64,000 nt of DNA from Nectonema munidae (Eukaryota; Nematomorpha; Nectonematoida; Nectonematidae), in assembly GCA_030549495.1 (NCBI GenBank), contig JAUIRK010000896.1, positions 975,501 through 1,039,500 of the forward strand. The letters run 5' to 3'. A program made the position numbers and the translations under genes. Every line of letters starts with the position of its first letter. The first letter of the stretch is position 1. Under the pieces are notes generated by a model that saw only the letters and a program-made list of their open reading frames with translations, was not told the DNA's origin and did no database searches. Below, in pieces: positions 46,873 to 57,736 of the stretch.

Positions 46873-47940
46873 TTATTTCTCTTGAGGTGTTGGTGTGTTT
46901 GGGGCGATCGAAATGCTATCCTCGCTACTTTCTTCATAGGACGAGTAACGGTGATGAGATTGAAGGCGAGATTTATCAACATCGAAAGCACGTCGCTGAG
47001 TGCTACTGTTTTGGGAATGAGCAACGCCATCACTGACATTAGATCCCGCGCCCCTCAACTCGATCTCATCGCTAGAACTACTCGTCGATTCGGGTGGAGA
47101 GCCTTCGTCTGATTTGTGCTGGAAGTTAGAAACGCATTCATTCTCTTTCTTCTTCATCTTCATTCTACAGTGATGGAGGGTGACGTACTTGCTAACATAC
47201 TCACCATAGTACTTCTTTACTTCTTGGTGCAATCTCTCAATCTCGACTTTATTTTTGGGTTGAATCATTTTTAAATCCTTCAGCCTCTTCTCATTCCTCT
47301 TGTAATCTTCCTTCTTTCTTAAGATGCCTTCTTGACACTTCTTAATTTCCATCTCTTCACTCTTGATCGATGCCTTGACTTTTCTGATCTCTTTTTTCAA
47401 AACCGACACTAACTCGTTGTGAAGCGCGAGCAGATCTATCGGGCTTTTTGCTTTTCCAATTGTTTCGTTGCTTTTCAGCAATTCTGTCGTGATCTTTTAG
47501 AGAGTAGAAGCCATTTCGCTCAAACTGTCTTCTTGATTCCTTAAATCTCCAAACTTTTCAAAAGACTCATTTTCCTCTTCATCGCTATGACTTCTACTTT
47601 TGTCTTCTAAAAGGAGTTGGTTTATTCTGGAAGTAACTTTCACAATTTCTGCAACACATTCTTTACTTCCCACATATAAACTTCTCATATCCAAATCAAC
47701 TCCCAACTTTTCATGGATTAAAGCACACGCATTTTCCACAAATGCAAGTCTAACTTCTTTATTATCCTGTGAAACGGCATCTTCATGAATAAAATTGTAG
47801 CGATTTACTTGGCTGCGAGAATCAGGAAAATCTTCTTTAAGCTTAATTATCAGCCATGACAAGATATTTTTCATTAGTTTAAAATTGTCTTTAGAAAAAG
47901 TTGTGTACGAGAGTGAGTAATTCTTTCCTTTTAAATCCAT
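46873..47940 (-). pseudogene. CLUAP1: CLUAP1/IFT38-like intraflagellar transport gene with one in-frame stop
   Basis: CLUAP1/IFT38 is an IFT-B subunit needed for ciliary assembly. Translation starts at the ATG at 47940, three codons after a TTG and with a TAA a few codons further upstream. Residues 1-115 match the N-terminal calponin-homology-like region (YTTFSKDNFKLMKNILSWLI, VRLAFVENACALIHEKLGV, RSLYVGSKECVAEIVKVTS). An acidic linker (SHSDEEENESFEKFG) follows, as in the family. TAA at 47499-47497 then interrupts the frame. Directly after it, in the same frame, the family continues (KITTELLKSNETIG, LVSVLKKEIRKVKASI, RNEKRLKDLKMIQP) as a long coiled coil, then a Ser-rich acidic tail. Apart from this stop the frame is open for about 355 codons, against about 410 in vertebrates; some 15 N-terminal residues of the family are absent. 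No introns are seen. It could be a recent pseudogene, a retrocopy, a readthrough gene or a sequence error. Confidence 0.75.
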
Positions 47941-47949
47941 TCCATCCAA

Positions 47950-48794
47950 AATATGATTAATACTTTAAAAAAGCGCATCTACATTCCAAGTAATTTTTCT
48001 AAAACATATTTATACTAAAAATGTAAAAAGTCTATGAATTACTCCGCTCTGTATTTTTAAGTTTTATCAAATCTGGAGTGCCAAAAATTTTCATATGCCC
48101 CTAGAAAATAAAAAAACACTATTCTAAACAAATATAAGTTTAGAATATATACCCCCCCCCGTCTTTATTTCTAAATGTCTGGTTATGTTCCTGTATTCAA
48201 TAGAAAATCTCTAAAAATAGGAAAAATTATTTTTTTAAACAAATAAAAGCTTTTGGTTTCCTTGTTTTTTAATTTGATTAGTTTGAAATTTTATCAAATA
48301 TATTTAATTGTGATATTGCATGTATCCTTATTCCTTTGTAAATAATAATTTATAACGATATCAAATATTTGCATTTCATTTTGATGAAATAAGGATTTAT
48401 CAAAATAAGTTCTGTATTTCAAATTAATAATGATAACGTGTTTCACAATTATAAGAAAATTATTTGCAATTAACTTTTAGACGATGCTCGGCTATTTTAA
48501 ATTTAATCATACTCTTGTTTTAATGGACCCCACACTTAATTGTACTCTTATCCATTATATTATAAACCCACTCGACTACATGCGTAAGTTTTTAATCACT
48601 TCTACAATTACTTTATGGAATACGCCCTTGCTATTATGAGGTCCTTTTTATTCATATTTTATTTAAGATAAAAGCGTAAATAACTATAAGAATGTTATTT
48701 TTGTTTTCAATGGATTTCTTTTTTATGGAACTGAGGAACGCCAAAAGTACTCCTTTAGGTTAGAGTAGCACTAGAGCTGGTGCTAGAAATTGTA
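47950..48794. other. Gene-free stretch upstream of the IFT38-like gene
   Basis: AT-rich sequence with a C9 tract at 48152-48160. It should contain the promoter of the minus-strand gene, but no specific site can be named. A missing first coding exon could lie here; none is recognisable. Confidence 0.35.
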
Positions 48795-50058
48795 GGCCCA
48801 CAGCGGGGCCCTTATTCTTCAAAAGTAAAAACTTTTGTATGGCATCTTATGTAATATACTTTTAATGCTTTTTAAATTGTGCCCCACCCTCTATCAACTT
48901 TTTCTGGCTACGCCACAGCTTCTCTCTAATTTGTATTTAGAGTTAAATTAAAAATAATTCTATTTTATCTCATTAGAAACTAGTTTTTAGCGGAATATAA
49001 GTTCAATATTCTCAGAACCTTTCTTCATGATACCAAGGTTCAGCTATTCAAATTAATCACAGATTTTTGGTAAAAATTTAGTTCCATCAATACACCAAAG
49101 ATTTTGCAAAAATGAAAATTTGTTTTTAAATGAGAGAAAAATAGTTTTCAATCGTTACAATTTTATATCAATAAATATTGTCAGACTTGTGTTAAAAAAA
49201 TTTTCAACAAAGGTTACTTAATTTTTATCAGTACGTTTGTTACATTTTGTAGCATTTGAAAACTTTAATTTTTTCAAGTTAAGAAATTTTTTTCAATGGC
49301 TATTTGGGAATGAATATTTTGATTATTATCTATTCAGTTTAAAGGCAAAAATACTCTATATGTTTAATATTTGAGCAGATATATTTTTTATAATGTTCGA
49401 TTGTTAAATTTTGTAAGTAGCACTGTACGTAATTAAATCTTTTTTTTAAGAAAATTTGTTGATTATTATAATAAAAATATAATATCGAAACAAAATGTTT
49501 CAGTTGTTAAAAATGTACTTGATCTATTTATGACAGCTGTCAGAATTTTATTTGTAAGCAGAAATATTTAAAAAAACAATGATTTTCTTGTTCTCGTATA
49601 CTATAATTGTTATGATTTATGTTTGTTTAAATAGTTTTTTAATGATTTTGTGTTCTTAGACTTAAATTATTTTATGAAAAGTGATTAAACTACCATATAC
49701 AATGTAAAAAATACAAGCGTTACCAAATCACCCTATAAGGGTTAGCTAACGTTGGCTTTGCTGCTTATAAAAACTTGAAAATATCAAATAAACTATCTCA
49801 TTTTTTATGCCTCCTATTATTTTGAAATTATTAGGAGAACAGGCAGTTTCATTTTAAAATAGTGAAAATTGCTTTATTAGTTTATTTTGTCTCCTTTCCC
49901 CCTTATGTTAATTATGCAGCAAATTTTGAGTAAAAGGTAGTTTTCATTGACTAGGCACTGATGTAACCCTTATGTCAAACTATGAACAAATTGGTATCGA
50001 ATCCAGAGTTCAACATCTCAACCAACCTGCCATGCCACCTATAGAGTATGCTGTAGGG
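48795..50058 (-). repeat. Compound repeat R, copy B, first part (inverted)
   Basis: On the minus strand this follows copy C from about 58640 back to about 57350: the edge of the hAT MITE (gagagaag then GTGGCGTAGCC), an aactctaaatacaaatta block, tgacagctgtcataaatag, tttttataagcagc, a 3' flank block (cataataggaggcataaa-like) and the SINE. The type 2 foldback element is absent here: the sequence passes straight through ctatttaaacaaacataaat at about 49618-49640, giving an empty site. The copy is then interrupted by the hAT at 50059. Confidence 0.75.
49932..50040 (-). mobile_element. tRNA-derived SINE, subfamily 2, inside R copy B
   Basis: Minus strand: GGTGGCATGGCAGGTTGGTT, then GATGTTGAACTCTGGATTCG, AGTTTGACATAAGGGTTACA and TCAATGAAAACTACC. 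About 15 bp of the region after the B box is deleted relative to the other copies. It has the same R position as 44063 and 57358. Confidence 0.75.
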
Positions 50059-53000
50059 CATGGGTTCCCAACCTGTGGTACGCGAAGCTTTGTCAAGTGG
50101 TACGCGTAGTGTTTTTGCTTAAAACCAAAAAATGCTTAGAATTGACCCAAAACTATATATCAATATAAAGAATATATTCATTTTTTGGACGATAAAAATT
50201 GATATATGTTTGCTTGTATTTATCCATTAAAAATACAATATAATGTAGCGGTATACCGTCCGTACACAACATAAGATGAAAATTTTGAAAAACATTAACT
50301 TTCGCTTTACAGCATATTCTGTTATAGCACCGTTTACAGGGATATACCATTTTAATGCACATTTCTTTTATAGAAAATAAACAAGTTAATAAGAAGTTTG
50401 TGCTATCATACAACCTAATGACACTTTTCTATCGGTTTTATATGTTATTTGCCAAAACATTAATTGTGAAAGTAAGAATATTAATTTCAAATATTTGCTC
50501 CTATGAAAAAATTAAAATTAAGAAAGTCACTGTCAGTTTTTCATTTTTAAATAAGCTTTTTTTTGTAATTTCATATAAATTTTCGAGGATCTAAGTCTGT
50601 CGCATAATCAAAAAATTAATTGAAAAATTTATTCCATTTTTTAAATTAAATTGGTTGTACATTTTGACGCGTTATGTAGTGTTTTGGCGTTATTTAACCC
50701 ATTTAAAGCCAAGCAAAGCAGACGATATCTAAAAAAAAACGCAGACGATTTATATTCAAAGTCATTGAAAAAAGCAGACGAAGATGAAATTATTTATGTT
50801 CCAAAATAGGAACATTGGCCGTAAATGGGTTAAAATGCTTTAGTGTGTTTTACGGTATTTTGCTTTTCTTTGATCGACCAATTTCACACCTATAAATTGT
50901 AATATTTTTGAGTATTTTGTAGTGTTTTATGACTTTTTGTGAAATCTTGAGATGTTCGGATGTGTTTTGGGTAATATTTTGAGGTGCTTAGTCTGACTGT
51001 GTTTATCTTTCTGTAATATGAACTGGCAGTATCAGGGAAAGTTTTGATTTCACTACAACATTTTTGTGAATTATAATAGAATATGCGTGTCCACAGTTTT
51101 GAGTAAATCTCGCTGTCTCTTTCTTATTGTCTTTTTTTAAGTTTAGCAGTGTTAGAAATTTTTTACAAGAACTAAGGGCCAGTTACTCTTTCACATGCCA
51201 TAATTATCTTAAGACATATAGTTGCATCACGTCACAAAAAGCTTTTTCCCCCTCTACAAAAATTTTCTGGTTACGCCCCTGATCTATATGCTATTTTAGC
51301 GCATTAAGTCCCAGACTAGCTATATAGAAAAGCAAACGATTTGTATTAAAAAGTAAATGAAAATTATGTTTATTTTTAGATGTCGAAAAGACGACATAAC
51401 AATGAATATATCAATTTTGGCTTTATTGAACTTAAAGGTGGATCTTTGCCACAATGTGTCATTTGTATGAAAATTTTGTCTAACGCATTGATGAAACCAA
51501 GCCTTTTACAACGGCATCTTCAGACTAATCATCCTAACCTTCAGAATCAGGACTCTTCTTATTTCATACGACTATAACGTTTCGCTATCAAACAATACCA
51601 TAGGAAGGAAATGTCAACTGACATAAATGATCAGGTTATCTCGTTAATTCAAAATACGGATTTTCGATTCAGTTTGACGAGTCTACTGACATTTCAAATT
51701 GTTGCCAAGTTTGCCATATGTTCGTTATGTTACAAATGACGAAATTCAAAGTGAATTTTTGTTTTGTGAAGAGTTGATAACGACAACAAAAGGGGATGAT
51801 GTTTTTAGACTTGTAGATAATTTTTTCAAAAAAAATTGTCTTCAATGGGAAAAGTTAGTTGGTTGCACAACAGATGGAGCACCAGCAATGTTTGGTATAA
51901 AATCAGGTTTTCATGCTTGCGTGAAATAAGTTTCGCCTTCTGTGACTTCTGTTCACTGCTTTTTGCACCGATTTGCTTTAGCGTCCAAAATACTGCCGAT
52001 TAAAATGAAAAAGAGTTTAGACATGTGAAGATGGTAAATTATGTGAAGTCTTCAGCTTTAAATAGCCGACTTCTAAAGGTTATTTGTGAAGAACTAGGAT
52101 CTAAATAGACTTCTTTATTATTTCATACAGAAGTGAGATGGTTATCACGAGGTAACACCACTTTGCGTCTTTTCGTCCTTAGAAAAGAACTCCTGCAATT
52201 TTTCGAAATAAACAACATGAGTTTGCTAGTGTACTTGAGATGGACAGTTTCATCTCATCTTGCGTATCTTTCTGACATATTTGAAATTTTAAACCAGTTT
52301 AATTGTTTGTTTCAAGACTCAGAAAAAACCATTTTTGAATTTTCATTGAAATTGAATTCTTTTATTCTTAAAATTGAGCTATGGATAAAAAAACATTGAA
52401 AATAAAGAGTTTGCAATGTTCAAAAATCTTTATTCATTTGGAGAAAAAATTCAGAATGAGCATTTTAGAGCATCTTTTCTCATTGAAAACTGAAATAAAG
52501 GAATACTTTAACGCTTAGTTTAACTCACAAGTAAAGAATTATATAAAAAATCCTTCTATAACTGATCCCAGTGAACTTCCTGTTGGAACTGGAGAGCAAG
52601 AAGAACTGATAGACTTGCAATGTGACGAGGGATCAAAACAAAAGTTCAAAAATCTTGAACTATCACGCTTTTGGTTAATGATGAGCGAGTCTTATCCAAA
52701 AACGCAATACCATATTTTCTTGTTTTTCCAACAACCTGGGAATGCGAGAAAGGTTTTTCTTCCCTTTAATAATCAAATCAAAAGCAAGAAACCGCCTATC
52801 AAATCCAGATCATGATTTTCGTTGTTCAGTAAGCAAAATTTTGCCACGTATTGCAAAGTTAATTCAGAAGAAGAAGCTCAACCACCTCACTGAAGTGTAA
52901 TGTAAAAAAATTAGTTGAACTTTTTATATTTTTTATGGCTGTAAATTTACTTAGTAATTTGACTTGTGATAAAAAAAAAATCATTTTTATCATTATAAAG

Positions 53001-53119
53001 TATTTATAATCTTTTTATGGTAAAAATTCTAATTGAAATTTTCTATTTTAAATAGTTGTACGGGAAAACCTAAAATATAATAAAATGGTACGCAGGATTA
53101 AAAAGGTTGGGAATCCCTG
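50059..53119 (+). mobile_element. hAT element (ZBED5/SCAND3-like), 3061 bp, inserted into R copy B
   Basis: The left end is CATGGGTTCCCAACCTGTGG; the right end read inward is CAGGGATTCCCAACCTTTTT, and both ends continue with a gtacgc block. The 8-bp duplication is ctgtaggg (50051-50058) and ctgtagga (53120-53127). R copies A and C carry the uninterrupted target (in copy C, gctgtaggtgatatg when read on the minus strand), which confirms the insertion and its boundaries. A further isolated hAT-type end (tctggttacgcccctg) lies inside at about 51268-51283. Confidence 0.9.
51380..52890 (+). pseudogene. hAT transposase relic (BED finger, ZBED5/SCAND3-like)
   Basis: From the ATG at 51380: MSKRRHNNEYINFGFIELKG, then a BED zinc finger (QCVICMKILSNALMKPSLLQ to HLQTNHP). 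The catalytic region follows with FSIQFDESTDISNCCQVCHM (51670-51730), a frame change near 51720, ELITTTKGDDVFRLVDNFF, and VGCTTDGAPAMFG, which contains the family's C-T-D-G-A block. After a stop at 51927-51929 come SVHCFLHRFALASK and VRWLSRGNTTLRLFVLRKEL (52133 on), and at the end the dimerisation block in fragments (SRFWLMMSESYP, FFQQPGNARKVFLPFNNQIK). At least four breaks are present. The family is known for domesticated relatives in vertebrates, but this copy is a plain dead transposon. Confidence 0.85.
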
Positions 53120-53920
53120 CTGTAGGAGATACGTCAAATTAGTTTTCAAAAAACTTAAGTTATGCTGTAAAATTTTTTAGCTTTTGTTGAAGCTCTATAA
53201 CTTTTTCTGATAGACTTTTTTCCCTTAAAAGTTATTATAAAAGGCAAATCATTGCAAAATGATAAAAGTTGTTTTACTTTTTGTAGCTTGTGCCAATTTA
53301 GCTTTTAAACTATTTTTGAATAATGCTCTGAAAAATGAAGTAATACAATCTTAATTTATTGTTTGATTTTTGTTTGCACAATTTTATCTTTATTTTATAC
53401 CCCTTTTTGAGGGTCTAACTAACTTACACTTATTCTTATACACTAAAAAGAATGAAAAAATTCTAATTCCAAGTTTTCTAACTTTAGTTCTGTTTTACAT
53501 TTTTAGGAAGAAGGAACAACTGAAAATTAATGAATGGTTTTTTTCATTTAATAAAATTTCCAATTTTTTTATTGTTAATTGATATCTTTACCCTTTTCTA
53601 CACATAATTTGGAGATTGTGCGCATCTATTCGAAGTGAGAAAGATGGAGCTATATATAAGTCCTCATTCATTGTTGACTTTAAGCTTAATAGGGCGGTGG
53701 TTAAAGTTTACATTAAACTTAATTAAGAATGAAATAGAATAGAGGAGTAGGAATTCAGAAAAATTTGTTGTCTTTTTTAGAAGAGGCTTGAAAGTCAGTT
53801 TTTTGTGTTGGGGCATTTTTTCCTAATTTAAATTGGGGCATTTTTACTGGGGGCATTTTTTCCTACTTTTTAATTGGGGCATTTTTTCTTACTTTTTAAT
53901 TGGGGGCATTTTTTCCCTCT
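53120..53920 (-). repeat. Compound repeat R, copy B, second part (inverted)
   Basis: Continues the inverted R copy beyond the hAT: tacgtcaaattagttttcaa, gctttgtagct-like and tttgcaatgat blocks, then cattttatctttattttat. From about 53400 to 53805 the sequence differs from copies A and C. At 53806-53917 it re-enters R as one arm of foldback type 1 (gttggggcattttttcctaa and repeats). It then abuts the forward piece at 53921. Confidence 0.7.
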
Positions 53921-54161
53921 AATAATTTGGGCGAAATGTCCGAGGACCAAATTAACATAAATCAAAGTATACGAAAAAAGAAAATCATTGCGTTTTTTTA
54001 ATATTTGTCTACAAATAAAATTCTGTCAGCTGTCATAAATAGATCAAGTACATTTTTAACAAATGAAACATTTTGTTTCGATATTATATTTTTTTATAAT
54101 AATAAAAAATTTTTTAAAAAAATGGTTTTTTTTTATATAAAATAAAAAAAATATAAAAAAA

Positions 54162-54212
<51 letters not shown>

Positions 54213-54967
54213 TAGCAAACGTAGTGATAAAGATTAAGTGACTTTTGTTGAAAAAATTCTTAGTGCTAGTCTAACAATATTCATTGATATAAAATTGTAA
54301 CGATTGAAAACTATTTTAATTTAACTCTAAATGCAAATTAGACAGAAGCAGTGGTGTAGCCAAAAAAAGTTGTTAGAAGGGGCACAATTTAAAAACAAGA
54401 AACTTGCGCAACATTATTTATACTTTCTTGATCCTTTCATTGGGGAAATTTTCAAAAACTGATATCGCATAAGACGCATTGGGGCACCATGCGGTACATA
54501 GGAGTGTGGGCACGGCCCCTCATGCCCAGCCTAGCTACGTCACTGGAGAGAAGAGAGCTGAATAAGATAGGAGAGCTTAACAAGATAAGAGGGCTTGAAT
54601 GAAAGAAGAGAGGTTGAGTCAATGATTGATTTTCAGCAGAGAAAGCGAAGGAGAAAAACAGAGGAGACAGAAAGAGAAATAGAATCACTGTGACAGAAGA
54701 TGAGAAAATCCAGTGGATCATCAACATGTGTTTGCTCAAAAATACTACGAGACACTGTGATAAACATTGCTTACTTATTCTGTGCATATTGAAGCAATGT
54801 ATTATTATTATATAGCTCTCACGCATCGTCTGTAAAATATGTTCGATAGGAATTTCAGAGCAACTTGGCATGATGTTTGATTGATTCGAAAGTCTGCATG
54901 CATGTTTTATAAACAAGCAGCAACTCTTACTTATAGAAAATTATTTGGGGGGGGGGGGGGGGGGGGG
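53921..54967 (+). repeat. Compound repeat R, copy B' (forward right part)
   Basis: Follows copy C from about 57985 to 59189 in the forward orientation: gggcgaaatgtccgagga, agtatacg, tgtcataaatagatcaagta, the hAT MITE, the agcaatgtattattat block, and a terminal run of 21 G (54947-54967). A 47-base A run (54164-54210) stands where copy C has about 190 bp of ordinary sequence (58172-58385). This piece and the inverted copy at 48795-49615 are inverted relatives of each other about 4-5 kb apart. Confidence 0.8.
54349..54545. mobile_element. hAT-type MITE (197 bp) inside R copy B'
   Basis: The left end is CAGTGGTGTAGCCAAAAAAA; the right end read inward is CAGTGACGTAGCTAGGCTGG. Flanks are gacagaag (54341-54348) and gagagaag (54546-54553), an 8-bp duplication with one mismatch. 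A same-length copy in the same context and with the same flanks sits at 58541-58737, so it inserted before R was copied. It is non-coding. Confidence 0.88.
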
Positions 54968-55079
54968 TTAAACTTTTAAAGGTTTAAAAGTTTGTTAATT
55001 GAGGCACAAAATAGATAAGATTAAGAAATTATAGCAATAATAGAGTAAAGTTAAGAAAAAACTCTAGAAAAGATGGCTT

Positions 55080-55460
55080 AGAACAAACCATTTGGGATAT
55101 ACCCCTGAAAACAGCCCCTGATGACACTCTCCTCTAAAGGTCACAATTCATCGTTATTAGGAGTCCAAAACTCAGAAAAACTATAAAAAATGATCTGAAT
55201 AATGATATTTTATCATTAGGGTTCCTTTCACTTCTTTCACCAAGGGTTAAAAAATATGTATTAATAAAAGCATATTTCTACCAAATGAAGCTTTCAAAAA
55301 AGGAACACTAAAAATATTATTAAGCAAGCTCGAAATTTTTATTTTTTGATCCATTGATTGACCTATGTAGAACAAAAAAGAAAAGTATGATACTAAATGA
55401 AAAACTTGGAAGTTTTCTGAGTAGTGTTTCAAATTTATATGTTTAGAATTCACTTGTCTG
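55080..55460 (-). pseudogene. piggyBac transposase fragment related to the 61-63 kb copy
   Basis: On the minus strand from about 55460: FQVFHLVSYFSFLFYIGQSM, then DQKIKIS, FLKASFGRNMLLLIHIF. In another frame follow NPNDKISLFRSFFIVF, then NNDEL and GCFQGYIPNG. These match, in order, FSMEHLLAYLACILYIGQSK, DQQIDVK, FLKAAISRDVFILIRTFI, RNSSDKLAPIRYLQNVF and the TIDEQL-RGRSP block of the piggyBac at 61444-63187. Only the first third of the DDE domain remains, with at least two frame changes. It is an older relative of the younger element 6 kb away. Confidence 0.75.
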
Positions 55461-56013
55461 AATAATATATCATAAATTTAAAATGTTTCAATTAATATTA
55501 AATGCTCCACTATATGCGGTGCATGACAAAAATAATGCAGTAGTATAAGAACAGAAGTGAATGTTCAGTTTGAGTTACAACTGACTATTATTATCATCAT
55601 TTCTAATTATTTTGTGTAGAACTTATAAGCTTGAATAATTTATATTATTTGATTTTTTCATATACATTGCATACCTCGTTTTATTTGAGTTTAAATGAAC
55701 ATAAATGATATGTAACATCCTCGCAAGTAGGTAGGTGGATACATAAATAAAGACTCACAAATCTCTGATGTAAGTAAAAAAACGAGTTAACCTAAATTTA
55801 TGAATTTATAATGCTAAATCAAGTAGAGTATTCAGAAACAAAAAGCATCTTATACACAGTAGATCCATTATAACAGGGATCGCGGGGTCCAATACCACGA
55901 TATGTTTTATCCCACATGTACTATAAAAGAAAAATATTATAATAAAGCAATCAAGAACAGCGATGGGGGTTGTCATCGTTAAATTACCTGAAAATACAAA
56001 AAGTGGTCATGAG
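55461..56013. other. Gene-free stretch
   Basis: AT-rich sequence between the piggyBac fragment and R copy C. Nothing was recognised. Confidence 0.35.
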
Positions 56014-56250
56014 CAGGGGCGCACATCCTCAAAATTATTGGAGGGGGGGCGAAATTTTTTTCTTGCAATTTTCAAAATTTGTGGTCTGGAAATACCACGG
56101 GAGACCAAATATCCTTTAAAATAGAGTGTATTCAGCGCATACCTTAAAGTCCTAAATTTATAAGACTACATTATATTTTTTTTTACAAAATTAGTGAATT
56201 ATACTATACTTCCAGCGAAAATATTTTAATTAAATTTGCATATCGAATAT

Positions 56251-56853
56251 AGTGCGCAGAAAAAATGCCTCGGGAAAAAATGCCCCCAATTAAAAAGTAG
56301 GAAAAAATGCCCCCAATTAAAAAGTAAGAAAAAATGCCCCAATTAAAAAGTAGGAAAAAATGCCCCCAGTAAAAATGCCCCAATTTAAATTAGGAAAAAA
56401 TGCCCCAACACAAAAAATTATTAATTAAAATTTTTAAAAAAGATATGTCAAATAAAGATTTTTTGTAAAAAAAAAAGTTAACTTTTCATTTAAAACATTT
56501 AAAATTTAATTAAAGTAAACTAAAAAACTCAGCATACGACAATTTTTTAAATACAAAAATTTTTTTTTATAAAACAGCAAATATTTTTGGACTTTGTGTG
56601 TATCAGAACACTTTCTAAATATAATTTGTATTTTAACTGATTTTAAGAACACATTCCCACAAATATGCACATTTGCTATTGTTTTCAAGAACTTTATAAA
56701 GAAAAAACCCTATAAATTAAGAAATTTTAGGAATTTAGCCTTTCAAAACGGTACCAAATAAAAATATTTATAGAATTATATAAAATCCTGAAAATCAAAA
56801 ATAAGGGGGCATTTTTTCCTACTTTTTAATTGGGGGCATTTTTACCTACAACC
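56251..56853. mobile_element. Foldback element type 1 (second copy)
   Basis: Again flanked by atcgaatat on both sides (56242-56250 and 56854-56862). The left end is AGTGCGCAGAAAAAATGCCT and the right end read inward is GGTTGTAGGTAAAAATGCCC. The left arm holds four to five tandem words (tgcccccaattaaaaagtag). The right arm is shorter than in the copy at 42873-43525, with two words against five, so arm arrays contract or expand. Shared flanks show both copies descend from one insertion in R. Confidence 0.75.
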
Positions 56854-57357
56854 ATCGAATATACACTAGTTTAAAAAAATCCAAAAATGTTAGGGGGTGG
56901 AATAGGGTTTTTCATTTGAAAAATGAAGTAGTCTACCAGGCACATTACAGGAATTGATGAAAGGATATTTGATTCATAGAGAAAACAAATAACTGAAGGT
57001 TGGATAGTTTTATATCAGTGAATGTAGTCTAAAGGCAAAGAGTCTACTAGACAACCTGTGATGTTTATATGAAAAAATGTGAATGATTCAAGGGCAAGGG
57101 TATAAAACGAAGTTATAATTGTGCAAACAAAAATAAAACAAAAAATTAAATCCCATTATTTCATTATACAAGCTACAAAAAGTAAAATAACTGTTAACAT
57201 TTTGCAATGATAATTTGCCTTTTATAATAACTTTTAAGGAAAAAAAGTCTATCAGAAAAAGTTATAGAGCTTCAACAAAAACTAAAAAATTTTAGTGCAT
57301 AACTTAAGTTTTTTGAAAACTAATTTGACATATCACCTACAGCATACTCTATCTATG

Positions 57358-57492
57358 GGTGGCATGGCAGGTTGGTTGAGATGATGGACATAGCACGGAT
57401 GCCTCTGCATTCGATTCCTCATCGATACAAATTTGTTCATAGTTTGACATAAGCGGTACATCAGTGCCTGGTCAATGAAAATACATCCACTG
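57358..57492 (+). mobile_element. tRNA-derived SINE, subfamily 2, inside R copy C
   Basis: GGTGGCATGGCAGGTTGGTT, then a degraded B box (GCATTCGATTCC), AGTTTGACATAAGCGGTACA and GTCAATGAAAATACATCC. It is at the same site in R as the copies at 44063 and 49932. Confidence 0.8.
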
Positions 57493-57736
57493 CAGCACTC
57501 AAAATTGAAAAATTTGCTACATAATTAACATAAGAGAGAAAGGAAACAAAATAAACTAATAAAGCAATTTTCACTATTTTAAAATGGAACCGTCTGTTCT
57601 CAGAATAATTTCAAAATAATAGGAGGCATAAAGAATGAGAGTTTATTTGATATTTTCAAGTTTTTATAAGCAGCAAAAGCCAAAGTTAAAGTTTAAATAA
57701 CTTTAACCCTTATAATTAAAAAATTATTTAAATAAC

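Noticed and set aside
54452-54916. 154-codon minus-strand frame in R copy B', and its shorter partner at 58644-58991
   Set aside because: Both lie across the hAT MITE and a purine-rich block of R. The two copies do not keep the same frame through indels, so the frame is not under constraint.
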